Positions 19,692 to 29,027 of a stretch of DNA of 64,000 nt are shown piece after piece (the first letter of the stretch is position 1; every line of letters begins with the position of its first letter). The notes below the pieces were generated by a model, which was given only the letters and a program-made list of their open reading frames with translations, searched no databases and had not been told where the DNA came from. The stretch is from Pseudomonas chlororaphis subsp. piscium (lineage in GTDB: Bacteria > Pseudomonadota > Gammaproteobacteria > Pseudomonadales > Pseudomonadaceae), in the NCBI RefSeq assembly GCF_003850345.1, contig NZ_CP027707.1:3286001-3350000 (forward strand), read 5' to 3'. The position numbers were made by a program, and so were the translations under genes.

Positions 19692-21035
19692 ATGAGCCAG
19701 CTTGAGCAGCAGATGAGTATCGGCATGAACATCCTCGGTTTCGGCGCCCACGCCGCGGCCTGGCGCAAGGCCGAAGTGGCGGCCGACGCTTACCTGGACA
19801 TCGAGTATTACCGCAACATCGCGCGGATTTCCGAGCGCGGTTGCCTGGATGCGATCTTCCTCGCCGATGGCCCGGCGCTGGTCGGCGATGTCGCCCGGCA
19901 ACCGGCCGGGCGCCTGGAACCGACGGTGCTGCTGACCGCGGTGGCCCTGGCGACCCGGCATATCGGGGTGATCGCCACGGCGTCGAGCAGCTACAACGAC
20001 CCGTACAACCTGGCCCGGCGTTTCAGTTCGCTGGACCATATCAGCGGCGGCCGCGCGGCCTGGAACGTGGTGACCAACGCCGGCGACGCCGCGGCGCAGA
20101 ACTTCGGCCTGGCCGGCGCGCCACGGCATGTCGACCGCTATGCCCGGGCCGACGAGTTCATCGACGTCACCCTCAAACTGTGGGACAGCTGGGAAGACCA
20201 CGCGGTGATCGCCGACGCCGGGAGCGGGCGCTTCGCCGATCCGGCGAAGATCCATGCCATCGACTTCGTCGGCCAGCACTTTTCGGTCAAGGGTCCGCTG
20301 AACCTGCCGCGTTCGCCCCAGGGTCGCCCGGTGCTGGTCCAGGCCGGCTCGTCGGAAGGCGGCAAGGCCCTGGGCTCGCGTTACGCCGATGCGATCTTCA
20401 CCACCCAGACCACCCTGGTGGACGGCCAGGCGTTCTATCAGGAAATGAAACAACGCGCGCGGCAGTGGGGGCGCAACCCCGAGCACCTGAAAATCATGCC
20501 GGGACTGTCCACGGTGATCGGCAGCACCGAGGCCGAGGCCCAGGCGCGTTTCGACCAGCTCAATGCCTATCACGGCGAAGAGGGCCTGTTGCAACAGGTC
20601 GCCTCGCGGGTGGGCCTGGCGGTCGAGGAGCTGGACCCGGACGCGCCCTTGCCGTGGCAGCGGATCGGCCCGATCGAAGAGTTCGAGCGTGGCTCCCATG
20701 GTTTCCTCGAAGCCCAGTTGAACCTGGCGCGCCGGGAAAACCTCAGCATCCGCGAATTGTCGCGCCGCATCCTGGTGGGCCACCGCCTGCTGGTGGGCAC
20801 CCCGGAGCAGGTGGCCGACAGCCTGGAGCACTGGTTCCGCGCCGGCGCCGCCGACGGCTTCAACATCATGCCGGACGTGTTCCCGTCCGGGGTCGAGGCC
20901 TTCGTCGACCACGTGGTGCCGCTGCTGCAGAAGCGCGGGGTGTTTCGCCGCGAATACCGCGGCAGCACCTTGCGCGAGCACCTCGGCCTGCCGTATCCGG
21001 CCAGCCAGTACCAGCAGGCGGCCGTCGCCGTTTGA
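19692..21035 (+). CDS. LLM-class FMNH2-dependent monooxygenase (NtaA/SnaA/DszA/DmoA family)
   Basis: The start is the ATG at 19692, seven bases... after AGGAG at 19682-19686, giving 447 residues. The sequence has the bacterial luciferase-like TIM barrel of the nitrilotriacetate monooxygenase component A group: ISERGCLDAIFLAD near residue 50, LEPTVLLTAVALAT, SSYNDPYNLARRFSSLDHISGGRAAWNVVT near residue 105, and a PVLVQAGSSEGGKALG segment. Members cleave C-S or C-N bonds using FMNH2 from a separate reductase. No flavin reductase gene is in this window. It follows the DszC-like gene by 23 bases and precedes the aldo/keto reductase. Confidence 0.9.
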   Translation: MSQLEQQMSIGMNILGFGAHAAAWRKAEVAADAYLDIEYYRNIARISERGCLDAIFLADGPALVGDVARQPAGRLEPTVLLTAVALATRHIGVIATASSSYNDPYNLARRFSSLDHISGGRAAWNVVTNAGDAAAQNFGLAGAPRHVDRYARADEFIDVTLKLWDSWEDHAVIADAGSGRFADPAKIHAIDFVGQHFSVKGPLNLPRSPQGRPVLVQAGSSEGGKALGSRYADAIFTTQTTLVDGQAFYQEMKQRARQWGRNPEHLKIMPGLSTVIGSTEAEAQARFDQLNAYHGEEGLLQQVASRVGLAVEELDPDAPLPWQRIGPIEEFERGSHGFLEAQLNLARRENLSIRELSRRILVGHRLLVGTPEQVADSLEHWFRAGAADGFNIMPDVFPSGVEAFVDHVVPLLQKRGVFRREYRGSTLREHLGLPYPASQYQQAAVAV

Positions 21036-21063
21036 ACCCATCCATCACCGACCTGGACAGACC

Positions 21064-22116
21064 ATGGACTACCGCACACTTGGCAACAGCGACCTGAAGG
21101 TCAGCGCACTCGGCCTCGGCAGCATGACCTGGGGCCACCAGAACAGCGAGGCCGAGGCCCACCGGCAACTCGACGAGGCCCTGGCCCACGGCGTCAACCT
21201 GATCGACACCGCGGAGATGTACCCGACCCCGACCCACGCCGAGACCTGGGGCAGCACCGAAGGCTTTATCGGCAGCTGGCTGGCCAGTCGCGGGCGCCGC
21301 GATTCCATCGTCCTGGCCAGCAAGATCATCGGCCCGGCGCGCCAGCCAGGGGTGGGGGCACATATCCGCGACGGCCTGACCCGCCACGACCGCCGGAACA
21401 TAGTCCAGGCCCTGGACGGCAGCCTCAAGCGCCTGCGCACCGACTACCTGGACCTGTACCAGCTGCACTGGCCGGACCGCACCACCAATATCTTCGGCCA
21501 GCGCGAATACCCCTATGTCGACGACCCCGAGGCGATTGCCATCGGCGAGACCTTGAGCGTGCTCGCCGAACAGGTGGCGGCGGGCAAGATCCGCCATATC
21601 GGCGTGTCCAACGAAACCCCGTGGGGCGTCGCGCAGTTCCTGCGCCAGGCCGAGATCCTCGGCTTGCCGCGGATCGTCAGCATCCAGAACCCCTACAGCC
21701 TGCTCAATCGCCTGTACGAGGGCGGGCTCTCGGAGTTCAGCCACCGCGAAGGCGTCGGCCTGCTGGCCTATTCGCCGCTGGCGTTCGGCGCGCTGACCGG
21801 CAAGTACCTGGGCGGGGCGCGGCCAGAGGGCTCGCGCCTGTCATCGCTGTACCGCAGCTTCAACCGCTACGACAGCCCGAGCGCACAGCAGGCGATAGCC
21901 GCTTATGTCGAGCTGGCGGCGGACCTGGCGGTCAGCCCGGCGCAACTGGCCCTGGCCTATGTGCTGGGCAAGCCCTTCGTCAGCAGCGCGCTGACCGGGC
22001 AGACCTCGCTGAGCCAGTTGCAGGAAAACCTCGGGGCCCTGGCGCTGTGCCTGGATGCCCAGGCGCTGGCGCGTATCGAGCAGATCCACGGGACCATCCC
22101 CAACCCGGCGCCCTGA
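21064..22116 (+). CDS. Aldo/keto reductase (Tas-like)
   Basis: A 350-residue NADPH-dependent aldo/keto reductase. It opens with YRTLGNSDLKVSALGLGSMTWG, has the catalytic Asp/Tyr pair in NLIDTAEMYP, the Lys in ASKIIGP, and the His in YLDLYQLHWPDR. The insert around DRTTNIFGQREYPY resembles E. coli Tas. In this context it would reduce the aldehyde or ketone released when the LLM monooxygenase cleaves its substrate. It lies 28 bases downstream of that monooxygenase and 29 bases before the DppC-like permease. Confidence 0.9.
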   Translation: MDYRTLGNSDLKVSALGLGSMTWGHQNSEAEAHRQLDEALAHGVNLIDTAEMYPTPTHAETWGSTEGFIGSWLASRGRRDSIVLASKIIGPARQPGVGAHIRDGLTRHDRRNIVQALDGSLKRLRTDYLDLYQLHWPDRTTNIFGQREYPYVDDPEAIAIGETLSVLAEQVAAGKIRHIGVSNETPWGVAQFLRQAEILGLPRIVSIQNPYSLLNRLYEGGLSEFSHREGVGLLAYSPLAFGALTGKYLGGARPEGSRLSSLYRSFNRYDSPSAQQAIAAYVELAADLAVSPAQLALAYVLGKPFVSSALTGQTSLSQLQENLGALALCLDAQALARIEQIHGTIPNPAP

Positions 22117-22145
22117 GCGCCAACCCTTAGCCTGTGGAGGTGCCC

Positions 22146-23042
22146 ATGGCGCCCATCAATCAAAGCACGCCGACGCCGGTCGGCCTGATCCAGACGGTGC
22201 CCTTGTTCGCCGCCAGGCGCCCGCGGGTTCGCGGCTGGGTCGCGCGTCCCGGGTTGCTGCTGGCCGGGCTGTTCGTGGTCCTGCTGTTGATCGCCGCGCT
22301 GCAACCGGCCTGGCTGGTGGCCGGCGATCCGCTGGCGGCCAATGCCCGCGAGGCGTTCCGGGCCCCGGACAGCCTGTACTGGCTGGGCACCGACGAGAAC
22401 GGCCGGGACATCCTCACCCGGCTGGTCTACGCCGTGCGTCCCTCCCTGGTGCTGGGGCTGGCGGCGACCGCCATCGGCCTGCTGGTCGGCACGCTGTTCG
22501 GCCTGCTCGCCGGCCTCGGCCCGCGCTGGCTGGACGGTGCGGTGATGCGCCTGGTGGATGTGCTGCTGGCGTTTCCCGACCTGCTGCTGGCCCTGGTGAT
22601 CATCACCTTCTTCGGCCAGGGCCAGCTCAACACCATCATTGCCGTGGGCATTGCCAGCGTGCCGCGCTACGCCCGCCTGGTGCACGCGCAAACCCTGGTG
22701 GTGCGCGGCGCGGCCTATGTCGAGGCAGCGACCACCCTGGGCCTCGGGCGATCCGCGGTGATCGCCCGGCATGTGCTGCCCAATGCGATCAAGCCGATCC
22801 TGATCCTGGCCACCATCGGCATCGGCGGCAACATAGTCGCCGGCGCGGCCCTGAGCTTTCTCGGTTTTGGCGCGCCGCCACCGGCGCCGGAGTGGGGCGG
22901 CATGCTCGCCATCGGCCGCAACTACCTGGGCAACGCCGGCTGGCTGGTGGCCTGGCCGGCCCTGGCAATCACCTTGACCGTGGTGTCGATCAGCGCGATC
23001 GGCCGCGAACTGCTGCGGCGCAGCGAAGGAAAACACCTATGA
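22146..23042 (+). CDS. DppC-like ABC permease, system 1
   Basis: The start is the ATG at 22146, since GTGGAGGTG just upstream serves as the ribosome-binding site; the protein has 298 residues. It shows the DppC pattern: an N-terminal helix, LYWLGTDENGRDILTRLVYAVRPSL near residue 75, and the EAA loop ARLVHAQTLVVRGAAYVEAATTLGLG near residue 180. The conserved LSFLGFGAPPPAPEWGGML segment is also present. It overlaps the ATPase gene by ATGA. It is the partner of the DppB-like permease at 17448, from which it is separated by about 3.8 kb of enzyme genes. Confidence 0.92.
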   Translation: MAPINQSTPTPVGLIQTVPLFAARRPRVRGWVARPGLLLAGLFVVLLLIAALQPAWLVAGDPLAANAREAFRAPDSLYWLGTDENGRDILTRLVYAVRPSLVLGLAATAIGLLVGTLFGLLAGLGPRWLDGAVMRLVDVLLAFPDLLLALVIITFFGQGQLNTIIAVGIASVPRYARLVHAQTLVVRGAAYVEAATTLGLGRSAVIARHVLPNAIKPILILATIGIGGNIVAGAALSFLGFGAPPPAPEWGGMLAIGRNYLGNAGWLVAWPALAITLTVVSISAIGRELLRRSEGKHL

Positions 23043-24709
23043 ACCTCATTCCAGAAGGCCCCGAGCCGCTGATCCGGGTCAGCGACCTGCAGGTGCGCTT
23101 CGGCATCCATGCCGCGCCCACGCTCAAGGGCATCAGCTTCGAACTGCGGCGCGGCGAATGCCTGGCCCTGGTGGGCGAATCCGGCTCGGGCAAGAGCGTC
23201 ACCTCGCGCACCCTGGCCGGGCTGACCGGAGCCAACGCGCTGATCCAGGCCAGCCGCCTGGAGTTCGCCGGGCAGGACCTGCGGCGCTTCGATGAGCGCG
23301 CCTGGCGACGGATACGCGGGGCGCAGATCGGCTTTGTCATGCAGGACGCCCTGGGTTCCCTCGACCCGCTGCGCCCGGTGGGCAAGGAGATCGCCGAACC
23401 CCTGGAGCTGCACAGCCCGCTGGACCGGGCACAACGCCAGGCGCGGGTACTCGAACTGCTGCGCGCGGTGGGGGTGCCGGAGCCCGAACTGCGCGCCCGC
23501 CAATACCCGTTCCAGCTCTCCGGCGGCCTGCGCCAACGGGCGCTGATCGCCTCGGCGATTGCCTGCAATCCACGGCTGCTGATCGCCGATGAGCCGACCA
23601 CGGCCCTGGACGCCACGGTGCAGGCCCAGGTCCTCGGCCTGCTGGAATCCCTGCGCGGCGACAGCACCGCGATGCTGATCGTCAGCCACGACCTGGCGGT
23701 GGTCTCGCGCCTGGCCAACCGGGTGGCGGTGATGCACAACGGGGTGATCGTCGAGCAGGGCAGCGTCGAGGAGGTGCTGCACGACCCGCAGCATCCCTAC
23801 ACCCAATTCCTGCTGCGCGCGGGCAGGGCGGTGCATTTCCGGCGCCCCGCGCCGAGTCCGCGGCCGGTCCTGAGCGCGGTGGCGCCGGCCAGGGCCGAGG
23901 CGCCGCCGCTGTTGCAGGTGGATAAATTGAGCAAGGCCTTCAAGGGCCCGGACGGGCGCCTGCGCAGGGTGGTCGACGGAGTTTCCCTGCAGCTGCGCCG
24001 GGGCCAGACCCTGGGCATAGTCGGCGAGTCCGGCTCGGGCAAGACCACCCTGACGCGGATGATCCTCGGCCTGGAGACCCCGGACAGCGGCGATATCCAG
24101 CTGCTGGGCCAGCCCTGGCTGAGCTTGCCTGATGCGCAGAAACGCCAGCTGCGGCGCAGCATCCAGGTGGTGTTCCAGGACCCGCTGAGTTCCTTCGATC
24201 CGCGCTACAGCGTGCAGCGGGTGCTGTTCGAAGCGCTGCAGGTGGCCGGGCATCCGCGCCGTGACTGGGCGCACAAGGCCGCGGAGCTGCTGGGCCTGGT
24301 GCGCCTGGATGCGGCCTTGCTCGGCCGGCGCCCGCTCGAACTGTCCGGCGGTCAGCGCCAGCGGGTGGCCATCGCCCGGGCCCTGGCGGCCGGGCCGCAG
24401 ATCCTGGTCTGCGACGAGCCGGTGTCGGCCCTCGACGTGTCGGTGCAGGCGCAGATCCTCGAACTGCTCGACGACCTCAAGCAGCGCCTGGGCCTGGCCT
24501 GCCTGTTCATTTCCCATGACCTGGGGGTGATCAACCATGTCAGCGACGCGGTGCTGGTGATGAAGGACGGCCGGGTGGTGGAGGCCGGGCCGGTGCGCGA
24601 GGTGTTCGACCATCCGCAGCATCCCTACACCCTGGCCTTGCTCGACGCGATCCCGCACCTGGAAAGCGGCCGGCGCACCTCCTTCGAATTTCTCAAGCTG
24701 GCGATCTGA
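23039..24709 (+). CDS. Fused DppD-DppF type ABC ATPase, system 1
   Basis: A 556-residue protein with two complete nucleotide-binding domains, as in YejF/GsiA-type transporters. Domain 1 (about 10-260) has GESGSGKS, LSGGLRQRALIA and LLIADEPTTALD. Domain 2 (about 285-550) has GESGSGKTT, LSGGQRQRVAIA and ILVCDEPVSALD. Oligopeptide-type C-terminal tails (HPYTQFLL, HPYTLALLDAIP) follow each. The start at 23039 gives an ATGA overlap with the permease; the much longer open frame from 22055 is an artefact. It ends the first transporter operon. Confidence 0.93.
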   Translation: MNLIPEGPEPLIRVSDLQVRFGIHAAPTLKGISFELRRGECLALVGESGSGKSVTSRTLAGLTGANALIQASRLEFAGQDLRRFDERAWRRIRGAQIGFVMQDALGSLDPLRPVGKEIAEPLELHSPLDRAQRQARVLELLRAVGVPEPELRARQYPFQLSGGLRQRALIASAIACNPRLLIADEPTTALDATVQAQVLGLLESLRGDSTAMLIVSHDLAVVSRLANRVAVMHNGVIVEQGSVEEVLHDPQHPYTQFLLRAGRAVHFRRPAPSPRPVLSAVAPARAEAPPLLQVDKLSKAFKGPDGRLRRVVDGVSLQLRRGQTLGIVGESGSGKTTLTRMILGLETPDSGDIQLLGQPWLSLPDAQKRQLRRSIQVVFQDPLSSFDPRYSVQRVLFEALQVAGHPRRDWAHKAAELLGLVRLDAALLGRRPLELSGGQRQRVAIARALAAGPQILVCDEPVSALDVSVQAQILELLDDLKQRLGLACLFISHDLGVINHVSDAVLVMKDGRVVEAGPVREVFDHPQHPYTLALLDAIPHLESGRRTSFEFLKLAI

Positions 24710-24866
24710 AACCTGTGGCAGTACCTGTCTTTCGAGACCGCCCGCGACCCGGCGCCCGTTACCGCGACCTGACGGCGTTGAAGGCTCCGACAGCGGCGCT
24801 GCGTTTTGCCTCGGCCGGTTCCTGAGGCCGACTGTCATCAGCCACATCCAGTAGGCAGGAGTCGAG

Positions 24867-25355
24867 ATGGAGAATATTGCCCAGGTCATCAACCCCGACG
24901 ACTACCTCGAAACCGAGTTTGGCCGCGAGTTCACCCCCGAGCGCAACAAACAGGCCTGGGCGTTGGCTTACGCGCGGCTGGAAACGGAGCTGGCGAGGGC
25001 CGCCGCGGGTGCCCGCCTGTATGTGGTCATGGGTGTGCAGGGCGCGGGCAAGTCGCGCTGGGTCGCGGAGAATGCCGAACGGCTCGGCGCCCGGGCGATC
25101 GTCTTCGACGCGGCCTTGCCGGCCCGGCGGCATCGCCAGCATCTGCTGGCACTGGCCCGGCAGTACGCGGTGCCGGCGATCGGTGTCTTCGTCCGCGCTT
25201 CCCTGGAACAGGCGCTGTCGCGCAATGCGCGGCGCGCCTTGGACAAGCGCGTGCCCGAGGCGGCGTTGAAAAGTGTCTTCGCCATGCTCGAACCGCCCTG
25301 CGAGTCGGAGGGTTTCCTGCGGGTGGAAGCGGCGGGTGAGGGCGACCTCGGCTGA
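24867..25355 (+). CDS. Small P-loop kinase-like protein
   Basis: A 162-residue single-domain protein with a clear Walker A motif, GVQGAGKS at residues 56-63, preceded by a hydrophobic strand (ARLYVVM). A later FVRASLEQALSRNARR segment resembles the LID arginines of polynucleotide kinase-like or AAA-type small kinases. It sits alone between the two ABC importer sets, 157 bases after the first and 155 before the second. Its substrate is unknown. It could modify a nucleotide-like or sugar-like product of the pathway, but context alone does not show this. Confidence 0.7.
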   Translation: MENIAQVINPDDYLETEFGREFTPERNKQAWALAYARLETELARAAAGARLYVVMGVQGAGKSRWVAENAERLGARAIVFDAALPARRHRQHLLALARQYAVPAIGVFVRASLEQALSRNARRALDKRVPEAALKSVFAMLEPPCESEGFLRVEAAGEGDLG

Positions 25356-25510
25356 GGCGTCGACGGCACTGTTGCTCAGCCAACAGCGGCCGAACAGATT
25401 GTTTGCCTGCCACCTCTGCAACACCGGCCACAGCGCCTGTTTACGGGACGCAAAACCCGGCATGCCTTGTGCAATAGCCTGGTTCCCGGACCCAAGGCCT
25501 ACCAGCACCC

Positions 25511-27193
25511 ATGCGAGAACCCGCCCAGCCTCTGCAACGCCACAGCCCGCGACCCAGGTCGCCCAGGATCTCCCCCCACATCGCTTTCGCCACCCTTTGC
25601 AGCCTGTTGCTCGGCTGCGGCCAGGACAGCTCCACGGTGACCCGCAGCCCCCAGCCGGTGAGCGGCGGCACCCTGGTCTATGCCACCGACCGCGAGCCGA
25701 CCTGCCTCGACCCCCATGTAGCGGGTGACATGCCGCAGGTGTTCGTCGCCCAACAGTACCTGGACTCCCTGGTCTCGATGGACGAGCAGGGCCGCATCGG
25801 TCCCTGGCTGGCCAAGAGCTGGGAAGTGTCCGCCGATGGCCTGAGCTACAGCTTCCATCTGCGCAACGATGTGCATTTCACCGACGGCACGCCGTTCAAT
25901 GCCGCGGCGGTCAAGGCCAACCTCGATCACATGGCCAACCCGAAGACCCAGTCCAGCACCGCCGGCGGTTACATCCGCCAGTATCGCAGCACCGAGGTGC
26001 GCGACGAGTTCACCGCGGTGGTCCACCTGGCCACACCCTATGCGGCCTTTCTCGAAGTGCTGGCCCAGGGTTTTCTCGGCATCCAGTCGCCCACGGCGCT
26101 GCTGCGTCCGCGCGATGTGAATTGCGAGAGCCCGGTGGGCAGCGGCCCGTTCAAGGTAGTGCGCTGGGAACGCCAGAGCCAGGTGGAACTGGTGCGCAAT
26201 CCCGACTACAACTGGGCGCCGCCGACGGCCAGGCACCAGGGGCCGGCCTGGCTGGAGCGCATTGTGTGGAAGTTCATCCTCGAGCCTTCGGTACGTTTCG
26301 CCTCGCTGCAGGCCGGCGAAGTGGACGTGATCGAGGCGCTGCCGCCGGAGTCCCATGAAGCCGCGCGGCGCAATCCGGACCTGACCCTGATCATCGCCCA
26401 GCGCCCGGGCAACCCCACCAATGGCACCCTGAACATCACCCGCGCGCCGTTCGACGACCTCCGGGTGCGCGAGGCCTTTGTCCGTAGCGCCGACATCGAA
26501 GGCGCGTTGAAAAGCGTGTACTTCAGCGAGTTTCCCCGGGCCGGCGGCCCGCTCAGCCCGGCGACCCGTTTCTACAGCGCCGACTTCCAGCACGCCCAGG
26601 ACTACGACCCGGCCCGCGCCGCGCGCCTGCTCGACGAGGCCGGCTGGACCCAGCGCGACAGCGAGGGCTACCGCACCCGCAACGGCCAGCGCCTGCAGGT
26701 GCACGTGGTGATGGGCAACCGCACGCCGCCGTCGGAATACACCCTGTGGGAGCAGGTGCAGGCCACCACCCGCCTGGCCGGTTTCGAGCTGATCGTCGAA
26801 CAGATGAGCGATGTCCAGGCAACCAAGCGCCAGGCCGACTGGGACTACGACATTCGCCTGGGCTACTGGAACACCAACACCGCCGATGTGCTGCGGATCA
26901 TCTTCAGTTCCGAGTTCATCCGTCCGGCCGGGGTCGGCGGTTATCACCAGAATACCGCCGGCTTCAATGACCCGGTCTTCGACGGGATCCTCCAGCAGGC
27001 CCTGGCCACCCAGGACGCCGAACACCGCCGGGGCCTGTATTACCAGGCCCAGCAAATCGCCTCGGCGCAGTACCTGCAGCTGACCACTTACCCGCAGAGC
27101 ACGCGGCTGGGGATCTACAAGACCACCCAGGGCGTGCGGCTGGAGCCGTCGCTGGCGGTGACTTATCTCTATGACGCATGGGTGAACAAATGA
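25511..27193 (+). CDS. ABC importer substrate-binding lipoprotein (family 5), system 2
   Basis: A 560-residue solute-binding family 5 protein, related to the one at 15721. The lipobox is LLLGC with Cys36 as the likely lipidated residue; the n-region before it is long and rich in Pro and Arg, so the true start could be slightly downstream, though no better one is seen. GGTLVYATDREPTCLDPH and PWLAKSWEVSADGLSYSFHLRNDVHFTDG mark the family. It overlaps the DppB-like gene at 27190 by ATGA and starts the second importer operon. Confidence 0.9.
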   Translation: MREPAQPLQRHSPRPRSPRISPHIAFATLCSLLLGCGQDSSTVTRSPQPVSGGTLVYATDREPTCLDPHVAGDMPQVFVAQQYLDSLVSMDEQGRIGPWLAKSWEVSADGLSYSFHLRNDVHFTDGTPFNAAAVKANLDHMANPKTQSSTAGGYIRQYRSTEVRDEFTAVVHLATPYAAFLEVLAQGFLGIQSPTALLRPRDVNCESPVGSGPFKVVRWERQSQVELVRNPDYNWAPPTARHQGPAWLERIVWKFILEPSVRFASLQAGEVDVIEALPPESHEAARRNPDLTLIIAQRPGNPTNGTLNITRAPFDDLRVREAFVRSADIEGALKSVYFSEFPRAGGPLSPATRFYSADFQHAQDYDPARAARLLDEAGWTQRDSEGYRTRNGQRLQVHVVMGNRTPPSEYTLWEQVQATTRLAGFELIVEQMSDVQATKRQADWDYDIRLGYWNTNTADVLRIIFSSEFIRPAGVGGYHQNTAGFNDPVFDGILQQALATQDAEHRRGLYYQAQQIASAQYLQLTTYPQSTRLGIYKTTQGVRLEPSLAVTYLYDAWVNK

Positions 27194-28167
27194 GCCGCAC
27201 AACCCTGTCCCCGCGCCGCGAGTGCCTTGCCCGCCTGGGGCGCCGCGCCTTGTGGCGACTCGCCGGCGGCATCCTGGTGCTGTGGGCGGTTGCCACGCTG
27301 ACCTTCTTCGCCTTGCGCCTGATGCCCGGCGACCCGGTGCTGGCGATCCTCGGCGGCCCGAGCGGCAACCCGACCGCGGAAACCATCGCCGAAGCCACCC
27401 GCGAGTACGGCCTGGATAAACCCTTGCCGGTGCAGTACGCCCTGTACCTGGGGCGCCTGGTGCAGGGCGACCTGGGCATTTCCTATTCCCAGCATTTGCC
27501 GGTGACCCGGGTACTGGCACAGCAGTCCTGGCCGACCCTGGAGCTGACTTTCAGCTCCCTGGCCCTGGCCTGGCTGCTGGTGCTGGCCTTGACCGTAGTC
27601 ACCGCCGGGCGCCGACGCTGGCTGGCCAGCCTGGCTTCGCTGGCGGAAACCCTGGCCGCCGCCTTGCCGCATTTCTGGCTGGGCATCCTGCTGCTGGCGC
27701 TGTTCGCGTTCGGCCTGCGGCTGTTCCCGCCGGCCGGCAGCGATGGTTGGCGCACCCTGGTGCTGCCGTCGATTGCCCTGGCGATTCCCCTGGCGGGGTT
27801 TATCGCCCAGGTGACCCGGGAATCCCTGGAGCTGACCCTGGAACAACCCTTTGTCCTGACCGCCCGCACCCGTGGCCTCAGTGATCTGGCCGTGCGTTTC
27901 AAGCATGCCTTGCGCCATGCGGTGCTGCCGGGCGTTTCCCTGTCCGGCTGGGCCATCGGCGCGCTGATCAGCGGCGCGGTGGTGATCGAGGTGATCTTTT
28001 CCCGCAAGGGCCTGGGGCGCCAGCTGTACCAGGCGGTGCAAGCCCAGGATCTGCCGCTGACCATCGGCATCAGCCTGGTGGTCGCCGCCGGTTATGTACT
28101 GGCCAACATTGTCGTCGACCTGCTGTACCAGTGGCTCGACCCGCGCCAACAGGGAAATCCGGCATGA
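27190..28167 (+). CDS. DppB-like ABC permease, system 2
   Basis: A 325-residue permease if it starts at 27190, chosen because it forms an ATGA overlap with the lipoprotein, as at the other junctions; an in-frame ATG at 27178 is also possible. Features include MPGDPVLAILGGPSGNPTAETI near residue 45, YGLDKPLPVQYALYLGRLVQGDLGISYS, and the cytoplasmic ELTLEQPFVLTARTRGLSDLAVRFKHALRHAV loop. It is closely parallel to the system 1 permease at 17448. Confidence 0.92.
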   Translation: MSRTTLSPRRECLARLGRRALWRLAGGILVLWAVATLTFFALRLMPGDPVLAILGGPSGNPTAETIAEATREYGLDKPLPVQYALYLGRLVQGDLGISYSQHLPVTRVLAQQSWPTLELTFSSLALAWLLVLALTVVTAGRRRWLASLASLAETLAAALPHFWLGILLLALFAFGLRLFPPAGSDGWRTLVLPSIALAIPLAGFIAQVTRESLELTLEQPFVLTARTRGLSDLAVRFKHALRHAVLPGVSLSGWAIGALISGAVVIEVIFSRKGLGRQLYQAVQAQDLPLTIGISLVVAAGYVLANIVVDLLYQWLDPRQQGNPA

Positions 28168-29027
28168 GCGAACTGACCCTTGAAGCCACGCTGCCCCTGG
28201 TACGGGTCCAGCGCCGGGCAAGCAGACTGCGACCGGGGCCGCTGCTGGCCTTGGCTTTCCTGCTGTTGCTGATCGTCGCGGCGCTGCTGCCCCAGCTGTT
28301 CGCCCACAGCGACCCGCTGGCGATCGTGCCCCATGACGCGTTCCACCCGCCGAGCCAGGCCCATTGGTTCGGCACCGATCAATCCGGTCGCGACATCTTC
28401 TCGCGGGTGATCCACGGCACCCGTCAGTCGCTGCTTATCGGCCTGGCCGCCACCGCGCTGGCGATGAGCATCGCGATTGCCCTGGGCCTGCTCGGTGGCC
28501 TGGGTGGCGCGCGCATCGACCGCGGGGTCGGCTGGTTGCTGGAAGTGCTGTTCGCTTTCCCCAGCCTGGTCCTGGCGCTGCTGTTCGTGGCGATCTTCGG
28601 CAGCGGCATCGGTCCGCTGATCATCGCCACCGGCCTCGGCGGGGCGCCGGGCTACGCGCGGATGGTCCGTGGCCAGGTGCTGGCGGTGCGCAACGCGGGG
28701 TACATCGAGGCCGCCAGGGCCCTGGGGCATCCGCCGCTGCGCATCATCGCCCGGCAACTGCTGCCCAATGCCATGCGGCCGCTGATCGTGACCCTGACCA
28801 TGGGCGTCGGCCAGGCCATCGTCTGGGCCTCGGCCCTGAGTTTTCTCGGCCTGGGCGCGCGGCCGCCGGCGCCGGAGTGGGGGACCATGCTGTCCATGGG
28901 CCGCGACTTCATCGCCAACGCCTGGTGGCTGACGTTTTTCCCCGGGCTGTTCATCGTCCTGACCACGCTGTCGACCACGGTCGCCGGCCGTTACCTGCAA
29001 CAACGCCTGGAGGGCCGCCTGTCATGA
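28164..29027 (+). CDS. DppC-like ABC permease, system 2
   Basis: A 287-residue permease starting at 28164 (ATGA overlap with the DppB-like gene). It has the DppC marks HWFGTDQSGRDIFSRVIHGTRQSL near residue 70, an EAA loop (MVRGQVLAVRNAGYIEAARALG), and LSFLGLGARPPAPEWGTML. The longer frame beginning at 28131 would overlap the upstream gene without a ribosome-binding site. In this operon the DppB and DppC genes are adjacent, as usual, unlike system 1. Confidence 0.92.
   Translation: MSELTLEATLPLVRVQRRASRLRPGPLLALAFLLLLIVAALLPQLFAHSDPLAIVPHDAFHPPSQAHWFGTDQSGRDIFSRVIHGTRQSLLIGLAATALAMSIAIALGLLGGLGGARIDRGVGWLLEVLFAFPSLVLALLFVAIFGSGIGPLIIATGLGGAPGYARMVRGQVLAVRNAGYIEAARALGHPPLRIIARQLLPNAMRPLIVTLTMGVGQAIVWASALSFLGLGARPPAPEWGTMLSMGRDFIANAWWLTFFPGLFIVLTTLSTTVAGRYLQQRLEGRLS

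Noticed and set aside
22055..23038. Extension of the system 1 ATPase frame upstream to give an 884-aa protein
   Set aside because: The extra part is a shadow frame over the DppC-like permease gene; the ATPase homology begins at 23039 with an ATGA overlap.
28364..29023. Upstream extension of the system 2 ATPase frame to 790 aa
   Set aside because: The extra part overlaps the DppC-like permease in another frame and has no homology; the ATG at 29024 fits the coupling pattern.
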